Shown here: positions 28,736 through 38,286 of the stretch, one piece after another | Position numbering within the stretch: position 1 is the stretch's first letter | Layout: each line of letters opens with the position of its first letter | From: Mycolicibacterium pyrenivorans | GTDB taxonomy: Bacteria > Actinomycetota > Actinomycetes > Mycobacteriales > Mycobacteriaceae | Direction of reading: 5' to 3' | Length of the DNA: 64,000 nt | Assembly (NCBI RefSeq): GCF_025821625.1 | Contig: NZ_JACKSH010000060.1 | Location: 1-64,000 of the forward strand | Translations under genes and position numbers: made by a program | Notes under the pieces: generated by a model | The model's database searches: none | The model's input: the letters and a program-made list of their open reading frames with translations, nothing else | What the model was told of the DNA's origin: nothing

Positions 28736-29043
28736 TTCGATGCCGGTTTCACGGTAGCCACCTCAGTCAGTCCGCTGATGGTCAGGACAGGCATGAGGAT
28801 GGGGTTCACCACGACCTGGATGGCGTTGGCATGGGCGAACAACACGCTGATGGCCCCGCTGTCCAGGTAGTCGACGTCGCTGAGATCGACGCGGAGTTGC
28901 AGATCCGATGCCGCCGCTCTGGCCTCGGCCACGGCTTCCGAGAAAGCGTCGACGTTGCTCAGGTCCAATTCGCCTGTCGCCTTGAGCACCAGCGAGCCAT
29001 CGTCGCCGCTGTCGGTGGTCAGGCTCAGCGGTGTCACCATCAT
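28732..29043 (-). CDS. STAS-domain anti-anti-sigma factor-like protein
   Basis: A 103-residue STAS domain protein of the SpoIIAA/RsbV type. The beta strands LVLKATGELDLSN and LQLRVDLSDVDYLDSG flank the conserved phosphorylatable Ser62 in DSG. In such partner-switching systems the STAS protein is phosphorylated by an RsbW-like kinase and dephosphorylated by a SpoIIE phosphatase; both activities are predicted in the protein encoded immediately upstream (29040-33233). The two consecutive ATG codons at its start overlap the large gene's stop. Its stop overlaps the Ntn hydrolase start, so the three genes are translationally coupled. Confidence 0.88.
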   Translation of the reverse strand: MMVTPLSLTTDSGDDGSLVLKATGELDLSNVDAFSEAVAEARAAASDLQLRVDLSDVDYLDSGAISVLFAHANAIQVVVNPILMPVLTISGLTEVATVKPASK

Positions 29044-32000
29044 GAAATCCTCGCGTGCATGTGGACGGTGGTACCGCCGGCCTCCGGCTCGATCGTCACA
29101 TCATGCATCAGGCCCCGCATGAGTGCGATCCCGCGACCCCGATGCGTAGCCGCGACGGGGGTTTTCCAGGAACCGGTGTCCACAACGGTGACGTGCAGTC
29201 GGTCCGCGAGGGCAGTCGCGCGCAGCGTGACAGTGCCCTCAGTGCCCTCAGTGCTCTCAGTGCTCCTTCCGTGGCGATGACCGTGCTCGATCGCGTTCGC
29301 CAGCGCCTCACCCGTGGCGATCAGCACGTCGAGGATCTGTTCGGCCTTGACGCCGGCCCGGGTCAGCCAGCTGCGGAGTGCGGCCCGGCTGGGAGCGAGC
29401 TCGCCGACATCGGCCGGCATCTTCATCTCCAAGGGCGCCGGCTGCCGATAGAGGAGCATCGCCACGTCGTCTTGGTAACCCTCGGTGGGCGCCAGCCGCG
29501 ACATGATCAGCTTGGCCAGCTGATCCAGCGTGGTGGCGCCGTCGTCTTCCATGACGTCGGCCGCGCGGGCGATGCCGTCGTCGAGCGCCTCGCGACGACG
29601 TTCCACCAGTCCGTCGGTGTAGAGCAACAGGGTGGCCCGCGGCGGCATCGTCTCGCGCGCTTCGGGGCGGACCCGGTCGTAGGCCACCCCCAGAGGCGTG
29701 GCCTGAGCACCGTCGAGCAGGACGCGGGAGCGGTCCGCCCCGACGAGTATCGGCGGTGGATGGCCCGCGCTGGAGTACACGACCTCGCCGGTGTCCGGGT
29801 TCAGCACCGCACAGAACGCGGTGGTACATCGCGCCCCGGCCAGCCGCACCGCGAAACGATCGACGGCCGAGAGCGCGGCAGCGGGGCTGGGGTGTTCCAG
29901 CAGCAGTGCGCGGGCGGCGCTGCGAAGCTGGCCCATCACCGTCGCGGCGGCCAGGCCGTGGCCCACGCAGTCGCCGACGATCAAGCCGATGCGGCCGTTG
30001 TCGAGATCCACGACGTCGTACCAGTCACCGCCGACCTGCAGCGGTCTGCTGGCCGGCTGATAGCGCACCGCGAAGCCGCTGGACACCGGCGGTCCGAGGA
30101 TCGCGTGCTGCAGCGCCAGCGCCGTCTCCCGCTGCTGGTCGACCTGATGGACGCGCTGCAGCCCCTGCCCGAGGCGCCCCGCGAGCACGGTGAGCAGCGT
30201 GCGTTCCTCCGAGGTGAGGGGGCGTGGGTCGCTGAGCTGGAGGTGCATGACCAGCACACCCTGCGGGTGCTGCATGGCGATGCCCGCCGTGCCTGGCACC
30301 GTGGTGTCGGGCACCAGCAGCTCGCCGTCACACAGCGACGTGATCGCCCCCCGGGTGCGCGCAGGCAGCTCGGCCCAGCGAGCCGGGCCTGCTCCGACGC
30401 AGACCAGTTGCGGGACCGGCTTGTCCTGATGAGCCGCGTAGACGGCGGCACGCACGGCGTTTGCGTCCCACACCTGGCACAGCGCCTCAGCGGCCCCGAG
30501 CACGGCGTCTTCGAGGGTGTCGGCCTGCACGAGGCGCTCGTTGAGCGCAGCGAGCGCGGTCTCCCGCTGCACGGCGTACCGCTCGGCGGTCACGTCACGC
30601 ATGGTTCCGACCGTGACGCGGCGGCCCGTGTCGGGATCGGTGGTGTGGTTGAAGGTTGCGCTCACCCACAGGCGATGGCCGTCGCGATGGTCGACCGGGA
30701 CCGCCGACATGGTGCCGTGCGGGCGCTCGAGCAGCTGCTCGAAACCCAGGGTGGCCTGCCGGCGTTCCTCGGTGCCGCTGTCGCCGGACTGCCACCACGG
30801 GTGGGGTGGCTGGTACGGCAGCCCGTCGGCGTCGAAGCCGAGCAGGTCGGTGAACGCCGCATTGATCTCGATGACCGCACCGTCCTCGTCGCACACGAAG
30901 AACGCTTCCTGCAGCGACTCGATCATCGCGTCGCGCCACCGTGCATGACGGTTGCGCAGTCGTGAGAGTTCGACGTTGGCGCGCACCCGCGCAAGCAGTT
31001 CGGCCGCCGCGAACGGCTTGACGAGGTAGTCGTCGGCGCCGGCGAGCAGGCCGCCGATGGACGCCTCCTGTCCCGCGCGGGCGGACAGCAGCAACACCGG
31101 CACCGCTGCGGTGCGATGGTCGGCACGTAACGCCGCCACAAGCTCCAGCCCGTCGAGACGGGGCATCATCACGTCGCTGATCACGATGTCGGGCGCTGCG
31201 GCGCGGACGGCGTCCAACGCCCGCTGACCGTCGCTGACGGTGTCGACCGAATACCCGTCCGCGCGCAGCAGGCGGGAGAGATACTCACGCATGTCGGCGT
31301 TGTCGTCGGCGACCAGGACGCGTACGGGCGACTCGGAATCCCCGGCTTGCCCGGCTGCCTGCGGTGCGGGAGCGTCGACCGGGTCGGGCAGGGTGTCGAG
31401 CAGGTCGGGCTCTTCGTCGACCGGCATCCAGCGCAGCGCCTCCTGCATGTACGTCACGGCGGTGCTGTTGTCCGCCCGCCCCGCGCTCGACGCGACGACG
31501 GCATCCTCCGGTAGATGCGCGGTGCCGAACGGCAGGCGAATGGTGAACGTGGTGCCGACCCCCTCGGTGCTGTCCGCGTCGATGGAGCCGCCGTGCAGGC
31601 CCACGAGTTCCTTCACGAGCGCCAGCCCGATGCCGCTGCCCTCGTTGGAGCGTCCGCGCGCGTCCTCGATGCGGTGGAACCGCTCGAACAGACGGGGTAT
31701 CTCCTCGGCGGAGACGCCGATTCCGGTGTCGGCGACCGTGATCACCGCCTCGTGGCCCGCGCGCCGCACGCTTATCGAGATGGCGCCGTCGAACGTGAAC
31801 TTCAACGCATTCGAGAGCAGGTTGAACACCACCTTCTCCCACATGTCGCGGTCGACGTAGACCGGCTCGTCCAGTGGGGGGCACTCCACGACGAACGCCA
31901 GCCCCGCCCGGTCGACGGCGGAGCGGAACACGCTGGCCAGCTCGGCTGTCGTCGCGGACAGGTCGACGGGTTCGTAGCGCGCATGAGCGCGACCGGCTTC

Positions 32001-33233
32001 GATGCGGGAGAAGTCGAGCAGCGCGTTCACCAACTTGGTCAGACGTAAACCGTTGCGCCACACCACGTCGAGTTCCTGGCGGGTTCGCTCGTCGACGCCC
32101 TCTGCCTGACGCAACTCGGCCACGGGATCGAGAATCAGCGTCAGCGGGGTGCGGAATTCGTGACTGATGTTGGAGAAGAAGATGGTCTTGGCACGGTCGA
32201 GTTCGGCGAGCTCCTCGGCCCGCCGCTGCTGGACCCGGTAGCTGCGGGCCAGGCCGATGCCCGCGGCGATGTGGCCTGCCACAAGGGTCACGAAACCCCG
32301 GTAGGCGTCGTCCAGCGGCCGATACCGGTTCAGCCCGGCCACCAGGAACCCGCTGGGCGTCCCGCCCTGCCTCAGGAGTGGGACGACGAGCGCCTGCGCG
32401 GGCGGATCACGCCACTCCCCTTTCGGTACCTCCACATACTGCGGGTCGTGGAGGTCGACAAGCACGGACTCGCCACGCGCCGGCGCCTCGACCGGCCACA
32501 GCTCGCCACCAGCGGCGGCGAGTGCCGCAGGCGCGACCGGGTGCCCGGCTGCGATCCCACTGGCACCGGCCAATTGCGCGTCGCCCGCGTCGTCGAAGAG
32601 ATAGGTCAGCGTGAACGGAAGATCACGCAGGTTCTGGCCCAACTGACGGTCGGCGAAGGCCAGGATCTCGCTCTCGTTGCGGACCACGCTGGGATCGGAA
32701 CCCAGGTCCCGCAGCGTGGCCATCCGCCGTTCGCCGATCACCTGCTGGGTGTCCTCGCTGACGACGCAGAGCATCCCGACGACCTGCTCGTCGTCGTCCC
32801 GCAGCGGACTGTACGAGAAGGTGTGATAGGTCTCCTCGGGAAATCCGGACCGCTCCAGGAACAGCAGCAGCGACGTGTCCCAGGTGGCAAGTCCCGTCGA
32901 CAGCACCTGGTCGATACGCGGACCGATGTCGTCCCAGATCTCGGCCCACACCTCGCTGGCCGGCCGGCCCAGCGCCCACGGGTATTTGCGTCCAAGGGTG
33001 TCGCGGCGGTAGGCGTCGTTGCAGAAGAACGTCAGATCGGGTCCCCAAGCCATCCACATCGGAAAGCGCGAGGACAGCAGAATGCTCACCGCCGTCTGGA
33101 GGCTCTGCGGCCACCCCTGCGGCGCACCGAGCGGGGTGGCCGCCCAGTTCACCCGCGCATGGTCGGCGCCGACGTCGCCGCCGACGTCGAAAACGGCGGC
33201 CGAGGACGACCTTTCGCCACTCACATCAGTCAC
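29040..33233 (-). CDS. Hybrid histidine kinase / SpoIIE phosphatase / RsbW-like sensor
   Basis: A 1397-residue cytosolic multi-domain regulator with no membrane helix. Order: PAS-like (about 50-165), GAF (180-330), HisKA with His358 in [10 protein letters not shown], HATPase (Asn471 and Asn475, DTGIG at 502, GSGIGLAL at 532), receiver with phospho-acceptor Asp687 ([12 protein letters not shown]) and Lys739, PAS (763-885), GAF (890-1030), SpoIIE/PP2C phosphatase (1040-1265; GGDWYD at 1068, GDCVGHG, YTDGL), and a C-terminal RsbW-type ATPase (1270-1395; [11 protein letters not shown]). It joins two-component and partner-switching chemistry in one chain. The downstream STAS and Ntn-hydrolase genes are its likely outputs. 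It starts with GTG. The signal sensed is unknown. Confidence 0.92.
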   Translation of the reverse strand: MTDVSGERSSSAAVFDVGGDVGADHARVNWAATPLGAPQGWPQSLQTAVSILLSSRFPMWMAWGPDLTFFCNDAYRRDTLGRKYPWALGRPASEVWAEIWDDIGPRIDQVLSTGLATWDTSLLLFLERSGFPEETYHTFSYSPLRDDDEQVVGMLCVVSEDTQQVIGERRMATLRDLGSDPSVVRNESEILAFADRQLGQNLRDLPFTLTYLFDDAGDAQLAGASGIAAGHPVAPAALAAAGGELWPVEAPARGESVLVDLHDPQYVEVPKGEWRDPPAQALVVPLLRQGGTPSGFLVAGLNRYRPLDDAYRGFVTLVAGHIAAGIGLARSYRVQQRRAEELAELDRAKTIFFSNISHEFRTPLTLILDPVAELRQAEGVDERTRQELDVVWRNGLRLTKLVNALLDFSRIEAGRAHARYEPVDLSATTAELASVFRSAVDRAGLAFVVECPPLDEPVYVDRDMWEKVVFNLLSNALKFTFDGAISISVRRAGHEAVITVADTGIGVSAEEIPRLFERFHRIEDARGRSNEGSGIGLALVKELVGLHGGSIDADSTEGVGTTFTIRLPFGTAHLPEDAVVASSAGRADNSTAVTYMQEALRWMPVDEEPDLLDTLPDPVDAPAPQAAGQAGDSESPVRVLVADDNADMREYLSRLLRADGYSVDTVSDGQRALDAVRAAAPDIVISDVMMPRLDGLELVAALRADHRTAAVPVLLLSARAGQEASIGGLLAGADDYLVKPFAAAELLARVRANVELSRLRNRHARWRDAMIESLQEAFFVCDEDGAVIEINAAFTDLLGFDADGLPYQPPHPWWQSGDSGTEERRQATLGFEQLLERPHGTMSAVPVDHRDGHRLWVSATFNHTTDPDTGRRVTVGTMRDVTAERYAVQRETALAALNERLVQADTLEDAVLGAAEALCQVWDANAVRAAVYAAHQDKPVPQLVCVGAGPARWAELPARTRGAITSLCDGELLVPDTTVPGTAGIAMQHPQGVLVMHLQLSDPRPLTSEERTLLTVLAGRLGQGLQRVHQVDQQRETALALQHAILGPPVSSGFAVRYQPASRPLQVGGDWYDVVDLDNGRIGLIVGDCVGHGLAAATVMGQLRSAARALLLEHPSPAAALSAVDRFAVRLAGARCTTAFCAVLNPDTGEVVYSSAGHPPPILVGADRSRVLLDGAQATPLGVAYDRVRPEARETMPPRATLLLYTDGLVERRREALDDGIARAADVMEDDGATTLDQLAKLIMSRLAPTEGYQDDVAMLLYRQPAPLEMKMPADVGELAPSRAALRSWLTRAGVKAEQILDVLIATGEALANAIEHGHRHGRSTESTEGTEGTVTLRATALADRLHVTVVDTGSWKTPVAATHRGRGIALMRGLMHDVTIEPEAGGTTVHMHARIS
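29232..29267. repeat. Four tandem 9-bp units inside the sensor gene
   Basis: The plus strand reads AGTGCCCTC twice, then AGTGCTCTC and AGTGCTCCT. On the coding strand these give the Thr/Glu/Ser/Gly linker [11 protein letters not shown] in the C-terminal RsbW-like domain (about residues 1324-1334). The unit is three codons, so copy-number change would keep the frame and alter only a surface loop. Confidence 0.85.
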
Positions 33234-33415
33234 CGTCGACCGCGTCGTCCCGGCGACGGGTGGAACGTCTCGACCGTGGTCGAGTCGACGGGACCGCTGG
33301 CCGACACCACCACCGCCGCGTCGCGAACGTCCTGCCCTACATCCAAGCCCACCTGTGCATCCTTCTGTAGCGGCCCACCCGGCGGCGGATTACCCGATCC
33401 TGCGCCCGCACACAC
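33230..33415 (-). CDS. Possible small ORF coupled to the sensor gene
   Basis: A 61-codon frame starting at GTG 33415, whose stop overlaps the GTG of the 1397-residue sensor (GTGA). The middle part (DVRDAAVVVSASGPVDSTTV) resembles the first strands of a STAS domain, but a basic tail replaces the rest. It may be the stub of a lost STAS gene, a leader that couples translation, or chance. No good ribosome site is visible. Support is positional and compositional only. Confidence 0.3.
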   Translation of the reverse strand: MCAGAGSGNPPPGGPLQKDAQVGLDVGQDVRDAAVVVSASGPVDSTTVETFHPSPGRRGRR

Positions 33416-33439
33416 TCCCGATCCGACGCACCACCGCGG

Positions 33440-33531
33440 CTACCCATCGGAGTGGCCGGGAACGCGCTCGTGGACGGTGTCGACGGCAGGGTCCGGCTCG
33501 GAACTCGGGGGCACATCCGGGTCGGGCATGC
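33440..33531 (-). CDS. Possible 29-residue acidic small protein
   Basis: An ATG at 33531 opens a short frame encoding a Pro/Asp-rich acidic peptide (PDPDVPPSSEPDPAVDTV, then HERVPGHSDG) that ends at 33440, shortly before the 61-codon frame. Its composition is unlike the surrounding shadow frames, which are Arg-rich. There is no clear ribosome site and no known domain. It is listed because the stretch 33234-33629 otherwise holds no gene. Confidence 0.25.
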
Positions 33532-33629
33532 GCTCATTTTGACATCGGGGCGAACATCGCATGTGAGTTCGGAGCCCGCCGCGCGCCGTCGGCGGTTTGG
33601 CTCTCGCGCTGCGGGGTAGTCGCGGCGGT

Positions 33630-35156
33630 ATGACATCCCTTTGGCTGTCCGACCGCGCCGAAGCCGCCGATCGACCCGACGTCCCGCAACGGGCCGATGT
33701 CGTGGTGGTCGGTGCGGGTATCACCGGACTGACGACCGCGGTCCTGCTGGCACGTGCCGGAAAGAGCGTCGTGGTGCTCGAGGCGCGCCACATCGGGGCG
33801 GGCGCCTCGGGCAACACCACCGGCAAGGTGAGCCTTCTGCAGGGGACCAAGTTGTCCCGCATCGCCTCCAAGCACGGCGAGGACGTGCTGCGCGCCTACG
33901 CGACCGGCAATTCGGAAGGCCGCGACTGGCTGCTGCGGTACTGCGACGAGCACGGGGTGAGCGCGCAACGCGAGGACGCGTTCAGCTACGCCCAGAGCCC
34001 CGACGGCGTCGGCGACGCCAGGAGCGAACTCGACGCGGGTCGTGCGGCAGGTCTCGACGTCACCTGGTGTGACGAGGCCGACGTTCCGTTCCCCTTTCAC
34101 GGTGGCGTGCGACTGGCCGATCAGGCGCAGATCGATCCCGTGCCCCTTCTGCACAGCCTCGCAGCCGAGCTCGACAGCCATGGGGGCAGCGTCATCTCGG
34201 GCGCCCGGGTGCACGCCGTGTCGGGTCGCCGCCCATTGCGGATCGACGTGCGCCTGTCGACGGTCGACGCGCAGCACCCTGCGCACGTCCAGATCACGGC
34301 TCACCAGTGCATCCTCGCGACCGGGATACCGATCCTGGACCGGGGTGCCTTCTTCGCGCGGGTGAAACCCGAACGCTCCTACTGCCTCGCCTTCGATGTG
34401 CCCGGCGACGTGACGCGGTCGATGTTTCTCTCGGTCGACTCGCCGACGCGGTCGATTCGCTATGCCCCGACGGCCGAGGGCGACAAGCTCGTCGTCGGCG
34501 GTGCCGGACACACCGTCGGTAGGGCCGCGTCACCGTCCCGCGGGATCGAGGAACTGGCGCGTTGGACCCGTCTTCACTACCCCGGAGCGGTGCAGACCCA
34601 TTTCTGGTCGGCCCAGGACTACACCGCCATCGACGAGCTCCCGTATGTCGGGCCGCTGCTTCCCGGTCTCGACACCATTCACATCGCAACGGGTTTCGAC
34701 AAATGGGGCATGACCAACGGGGTGGCGGCCGCGCTGGCGTTGAGCAGTCGGATCCTGGGCGGGCGCATGGACTGGTCGGCGGCCTTCGCGAGCTGGCGGA
34801 AGGGGGAACTGACCGGGGTGAGCACGGCGTTGCAGGCCAACCTCGAGGTCGGCCTCAACCTGGCCAAGGGCTGGGTCAGCCCGTGGGCCGCAGGCGCTGA
34901 GCGCCCGGGCGACGGGGACGGGGTCGTCAGTGGGCCGCCGTGGCGTATGCGCGCCGACAGCGTGGTCGACGGCGAGGCCCACACCACGTCGCCGGTATGC
35001 CCGCACCTCGGCGGTGTGGTGCGGTGGAACGACGCCGACAAGGCGTGGGAGTGCCCACTGCACGGATCGCGGTTCGCACCCGACGGCGAACTGCTGGAGG
35101 GCCCGGCGACACGCGGGTTGACGCCGTCTGCCGAGAAGACCAGCGGCCCCGCCTGA
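33630..35156 (+). CDS. FAD-dependent oxidoreductase with C-terminal Rieske domain
   Basis: A 508-residue cytosolic flavoprotein fused to a Rieske [2Fe-2S] domain. The N-terminal DAO-type FAD fold begins with VVVVGAGITGLTTAVLLARAG (about residues 24-44) and includes the ATGFDKWGMTNG region near 360-372. The C-terminal Rieske domain has the ligand pairs CPHLGG (Cys457, His459) and CPLHGS (Cys475, His478). Such two-part proteins occur widely in actinobacteria and bacilli, but their substrates are mostly undefined. The ATG at 33630 is chosen for its position just before the FAD motif. The gene is monocistronic and divergent from the sensor operon. Confidence 0.92.
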   Translation: MTSLWLSDRAEAADRPDVPQRADVVVVGAGITGLTTAVLLARAGKSVVVLEARHIGAGASGNTTGKVSLLQGTKLSRIASKHGEDVLRAYATGNSEGRDWLLRYCDEHGVSAQREDAFSYAQSPDGVGDARSELDAGRAAGLDVTWCDEADVPFPFHGGVRLADQAQIDPVPLLHSLAAELDSHGGSVISGARVHAVSGRRPLRIDVRLSTVDAQHPAHVQITAHQCILATGIPILDRGAFFARVKPERSYCLAFDVPGDVTRSMFLSVDSPTRSIRYAPTAEGDKLVVGGAGHTVGRAASPSRGIEELARWTRLHYPGAVQTHFWSAQDYTAIDELPYVGPLLPGLDTIHIATGFDKWGMTNGVAAALALSSRILGGRMDWSAAFASWRKGELTGVSTALQANLEVGLNLAKGWVSPWAAGAERPGDGDGVVSGPPWRMRADSVVDGEAHTTSPVCPHLGGVVRWNDADKAWECPLHGSRFAPDGELLEGPATRGLTPSAEKTSGPA

Positions 35157-35183
35157 TTCGCGCGCCGGCGGCACGCGCCCGGC

Positions 35184-36023
35184 TCAGAGAATCGGTCGCC
35201 CGCCGGTGACGGCAACCCGGGCACCGGAGATGTAGCTGCCGTCGTCGGAAGCCAGCAGGACGTAGACCGGCGCCAGTTCGGCCGGTTGGCCGGCCCGGCC
35301 CAGCGGGGTGTCGTCTCCGAAGTTGGCGACCTTCTCCTCGGGCAGGGTCGCCGGGATCAGCGGTGTCCAGATCGGCCCGGGAGCGACGCTGTTCACCCGG
35401 ATCCCCTTCTCCCCGAGCAACTGGGCCAGGCTGGCGGAGAAGTTGGCGATCGCGGCCTTCGTCGCGGCGTAGGGCGCAAGCGTCGGTGACGGCATGTCGG
35501 AGTTGACCGACGAACTGCCGATCACCGACGACCCCGGCGGCATGTGTGGCAGCGCCGCCTTCAACAGGTAGAAGTACGAACCGACGTTGAGCCGGAACGT
35601 GTAATCCCACTCCTCGTCGCTGATCTCGTCCAGGCTGTCGTGCGACATCTGGAAGGCGGCATTGCTCACGAGCACGTCGATCCCACCCAATTCTGTTGCG
35701 GCACGGTCGATCACGGCGCGGCAGTGGGCGGGGTCGGCAAGGTCGCCGCGGACCAGCACACACGTGCGGCCCTCGGCCTCCACCAGGGCGGCGACCTCGG
35801 CGGCGTCCTCGTCCTCGTCGAGGTAGGCGATCAGCACGTCGGCGCCCTCTCGCGCGTAGGCGATCGCGACGGCACGGCCGATACCGCTGTCACCGCCGGT
35901 GATCACCGCGCGTTTACCGGCGAGCCGACCCGAACCCCGGTAGGTGTCCTCGCCGCAGTCCGGAACGGGGTTCATCGCGGACTGCACGCCGGGGACCTTC
36001 TGCTGCTGTGGCGGGAAGCCCAT
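35184..36023 (-). CDS. Short-chain dehydrogenase/reductase (YhdF/GsiB-neighbour type)
   Basis: A 279-residue NAD(P)-dependent SDR. The cofactor loop is TGGDSGIG (residues 42-49), the NAG-equivalent is SNAAF (about 120-124), and the catalytic Tyr185 and Lys189 lie in APYAATK behind Ser170-172. An N-terminal extension (PQQQKVPGVQSAMNPVPDCG) is typical of the stress-linked glucose/aldehyde-dehydrogenase-like SDR subgroup. The substrate is uncertain. It is transcribed in the same direction as the following SRPBCC gene's cluster but is its last member. Confidence 0.9.
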   Translation of the reverse strand: MGFPPQQQKVPGVQSAMNPVPDCGEDTYRGSGRLAGKRAVITGGDSGIGRAVAIAYAREGADVLIAYLDEDEDAAEVAALVEAEGRTCVLVRGDLADPAHCRAVIDRAATELGGIDVLVSNAAFQMSHDSLDEISDEEWDYTFRLNVGSYFYLLKAALPHMPPGSSVIGSSSVNSDMPSPTLAPYAATKAAIANFSASLAQLLGEKGIRVNSVAPGPIWTPLIPATLPEEKVANFGDDTPLGRAGQPAELAPVYVLLASDDGSYISGARVAVTGGRPIL

Positions 36024-36035
36024 GTCTACACCTCT

Positions 36036-36506
36036 CTAGTCAGCGGTATCCAACTGTCTGCGCTCAGCCAGGGCGGCCAACCGCCATGTGCATTCCCGGT
36101 TTCTCGGCCATGCGGCGGCGAGACCCACGCGGTCGGGCAGCCATCGCAGCGGGACGCTGGCGGGAACCTCCGCCATCTCGATCCGGCACCCGGTGGGAAT
36201 CGCGCTGAGCCGCATGGTGATCCGCGCGGCACCGAAGGGCCGCGTCTTGGCCAGCAGGACGAGTTCCTGCAGCGGCGTACACGATTCGACGGTCGTGGTG
36301 TCGTTGATCACCAACGGCCACAGCCCGATCGAATGGTGGATCTGACTTCCCGGGGCGGGCCAGTCGCCGTCCACCGCACGCATCCGGCTGTTGCCCACCA
36401 CCCACTGCGAGTACGTCCACCCGTCGGCGAGGACGTCCCACACCGCTTGAACCGACGCCGAGGTGTCGCGGGTGACCGTCAGTGAACTCTGCGCTTCCTC
36501 TGTCAC
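36036..36506 (-). CDS. SRPBCC-fold (START/polyketide-cyclase-like) protein
   Basis: A 156-residue single-domain protein of the SRPBCC ligand-binding fold. It opens with the typical strand-helix pair (LTVTRDTSASVQAVWDVLAD) and GWTYSQWVVGNSRMR, and has the mid-domain strands of the family. No catalytic residues can be named. Its ATG overlaps the stop of the catalase-like gene (ATGA), so the two are co-translated. The likely role is binding of a hydrophobic ligand, but this is an inference from the fold. Confidence 0.75.
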   Translation of the reverse strand: MTEEAQSSLTVTRDTSASVQAVWDVLADGWTYSQWVVGNSRMRAVDGDWPAPGSQIHHSIGLWPLVINDTTTVESCTPLQELVLLAKTRPFGAARITMRLSAIPTGCRIEMAEVPASVPLRWLPDRVGLAAAWPRNRECTWRLAALAERRQLDTAD

Positions 36507-37210
36507 GAACTCGCTCCTCGAGCGTCGCGCCCTTCGCGACTGCTGTCATACGCCTGCCGCCGGACCCGGCGAAGCCAGCCAGGCCAGAGCTCCACTCCCG
36601 GGGCACTGTTGCGCGCCGGGTCGAAGGCGACGTCGTCGTCGGGGTGCTCGGCCGCAGGGATCACCTCGTTCAGGTTCAACCGGGCCAACGGCCCGAAAGA
36701 ACCGGTGCCGCATGCCTGTTCGATATCGAACTTTAGCCCACCGTGGGCGATCCGGTCTACGACGGAATCCAGTGACAGGCCCGACGCGGGCATCTCGGTG
36801 GTGAGGCGGGCGCGGACCCACCACAGCTCACCGTCGTGGCGCAGCGGCATCAGGCTCGAGAACAGCGTGTTCGACCAGGACGTCACCGGGCGCAGCAGCA
36901 ACCTGTTCGGAAGCACCGACGCGCCGCCGAGGCCTGCGGTGGCCAGCAGCACGTCCCACGGCCTGGAACGGGTGTCCGTCGACGGCATCCGCCAGGCGAG
37001 ACCGGCAACATCCGGCAGGTCGCCGGGCACGCCGAGGGCTTTGGACACCCTGCCCGTGACGGGGCCTGATGCGATGGGCAGCCCGTCGCCGGCGGCGGCG
37101 AGTCGTTCGACGCCGCCGTTCGCCAGCACCCCCACCGGGTGGAACAGCCGGCGAGCACGCACCGCCGCGCCGAGCCGGATCGGTAGCGCAGCGATCTCGG
37201 AAGCTCTCAT
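36503..37210 (-). CDS. Conserved actinobacterial protein, catalase-like fold suspected
   Basis: A 235-residue soluble protein. The segment LFHPVGVLANGGVERL followed by LPIASGPVTGRVSKALG resembles the N-terminal barrel region of heme-free catalase-like proteins found in actinobacteria, where FHPxG and the following Gly-rich strand recur. The central part (NTLFSSLMPLRHDGELWWVRARL) is a beta-rich core. No haem-ligand tyrosine motif is evident, so catalase activity is not claimed. It is translationally coupled to the downstream SRPBCC gene and followed by the SDR, forming a three-gene unit of unknown purpose. Confidence 0.65.
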   Translation of the reverse strand: MRASEIAALPIRLGAAVRARRLFHPVGVLANGGVERLAAAGDGLPIASGPVTGRVSKALGVPGDLPDVAGLAWRMPSTDTRSRPWDVLLATAGLGGASVLPNRLLLRPVTSWSNTLFSSLMPLRHDGELWWVRARLTTEMPASGLSLDSVVDRIAHGGLKFDIEQACGTGSFGPLARLNLNEVIPAAEHPDDDVAFDPARNSAPGVELWPGWLRRVRRQAYDSSREGRDARGASS

Positions 37211-37420
37211 GGGGGACGTACTTGCCGTTGGACGGGAAGATCAAACACCGGGCACCCCGGATCGTCGGATCGACGCGTCGGGCCTGGGACGGCGCTTTAG
37301 GAGAAGCACCGTTTTCCCTGGTGGAAGCGGGTGTTGCGGATACCATCACTGGTAGTGCTCACCGAGCGGAGCAGGAACTCGACCCCGCCCGTTCACCAAC
37401 GAGATTCGAGGAGTACGGCG

Positions 37421-38281
37421 ATGAACCCAGCCGACGCCGCCGAGACGTCACAGCAGGACAGGGACGCCGACCGGCAACTCAAGGCCAAACACCGGGCACT
37501 CTGGGCGTCGGGTGACTACTCCGCCGTGGCCGCGGAACTCATTCCCGAACTCGGGCCGCGCCTCGTTCCGGCCTGCGGGGTCCGGAACGGGCAACGGGTT
37601 CTCGACGTCGCGGCGGGTTCCGGCAATGCAGCCATTCCCGCCGCCGTCGCGGGGGCGGACGTCACCGCCGCCGACCTGACGCCCGAGCTGTTCGAGGCCG
37701 GTCGCGCCGCCGCCGAACACCGCGGCGTCACGCTGGATTGGGTCGAGGCCGACGCCGAAGCGCTGCCGTTCAACGATGACAGCTTCGACGTCGTGATGTC
37801 TTGTGTCGGAGCGATGTTCGCGCCCCACCACCAGGAGACCGCCGACGAGATCGTGCGGGTGGCCAGGCCCGGCGGGACCATCGGGATGATCAACTGGACA
37901 CCGGACGGCTTCATCGGCAACCTCTTCGCGACGATGAAGCCCTACGCCCCGCCACCGCCGCCGGGGGCGAGTAGCGCGCCGATGTGGGGCGATGAGGATC
38001 ATGTGCGAGAGCTGTTCGGCGACAAGGTCACCGATCTGGCGGTGGGCCGCGAGACCGTCCTGATGGATCACTGTGCGACGCCACAGGAGTTCCGGGAGTA
38101 CTGGAAACGCAATTACGGCCCCACCATCGCGACCTACCGGTTCAACGGAGGCGATCAGGATCGGATCGCGGCGCTCAACCGCGACTTCCTGGCTCTGCTG
38201 GAGGACTGGAACCAGTCGACCGAGGCCGGCCGCACGGCGTACTCGGCCGAATATCTCGTGGTGACGGCGACCAAGCGCTGA
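37421..38281 (+). CDS. Class I SAM-dependent methyltransferase
   Basis: A 286-residue methyltransferase. The SAM-binding motif I is VLDVAAGSGNAAIPAA (about residues 59-74), motif II is the acidic end of VTAADLTPELFE, and ALPFNDDSFDVVMSC is the motif III/IV region typical of the UbiE/Methyltransf_11 type. The ATG at 37421 has GAGGAG seven bases upstream; longer frames start in non-coding sequence. The acceptor is unknown, though the hydrophobic C-terminal half suggests a small lipid-like or aromatic substrate. It is convergent with the nitroreductase gene. Confidence 0.9.
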   Translation: MNPADAAETSQQDRDADRQLKAKHRALWASGDYSAVAAELIPELGPRLVPACGVRNGQRVLDVAAGSGNAAIPAAVAGADVTAADLTPELFEAGRAAAEHRGVTLDWVEADAEALPFNDDSFDVVMSCVGAMFAPHHQETADEIVRVARPGGTIGMINWTPDGFIGNLFATMKPYAPPPPPGASSAPMWGDEDHVRELFGDKVTDLAVGRETVLMDHCATPQEFREYWKRNYGPTIATYRFNGGDQDRIAALNRDFLALLEDWNQSTEAGRTAYSAEYLVVTATKR

Positions 38282-38286
38282 GCCGA

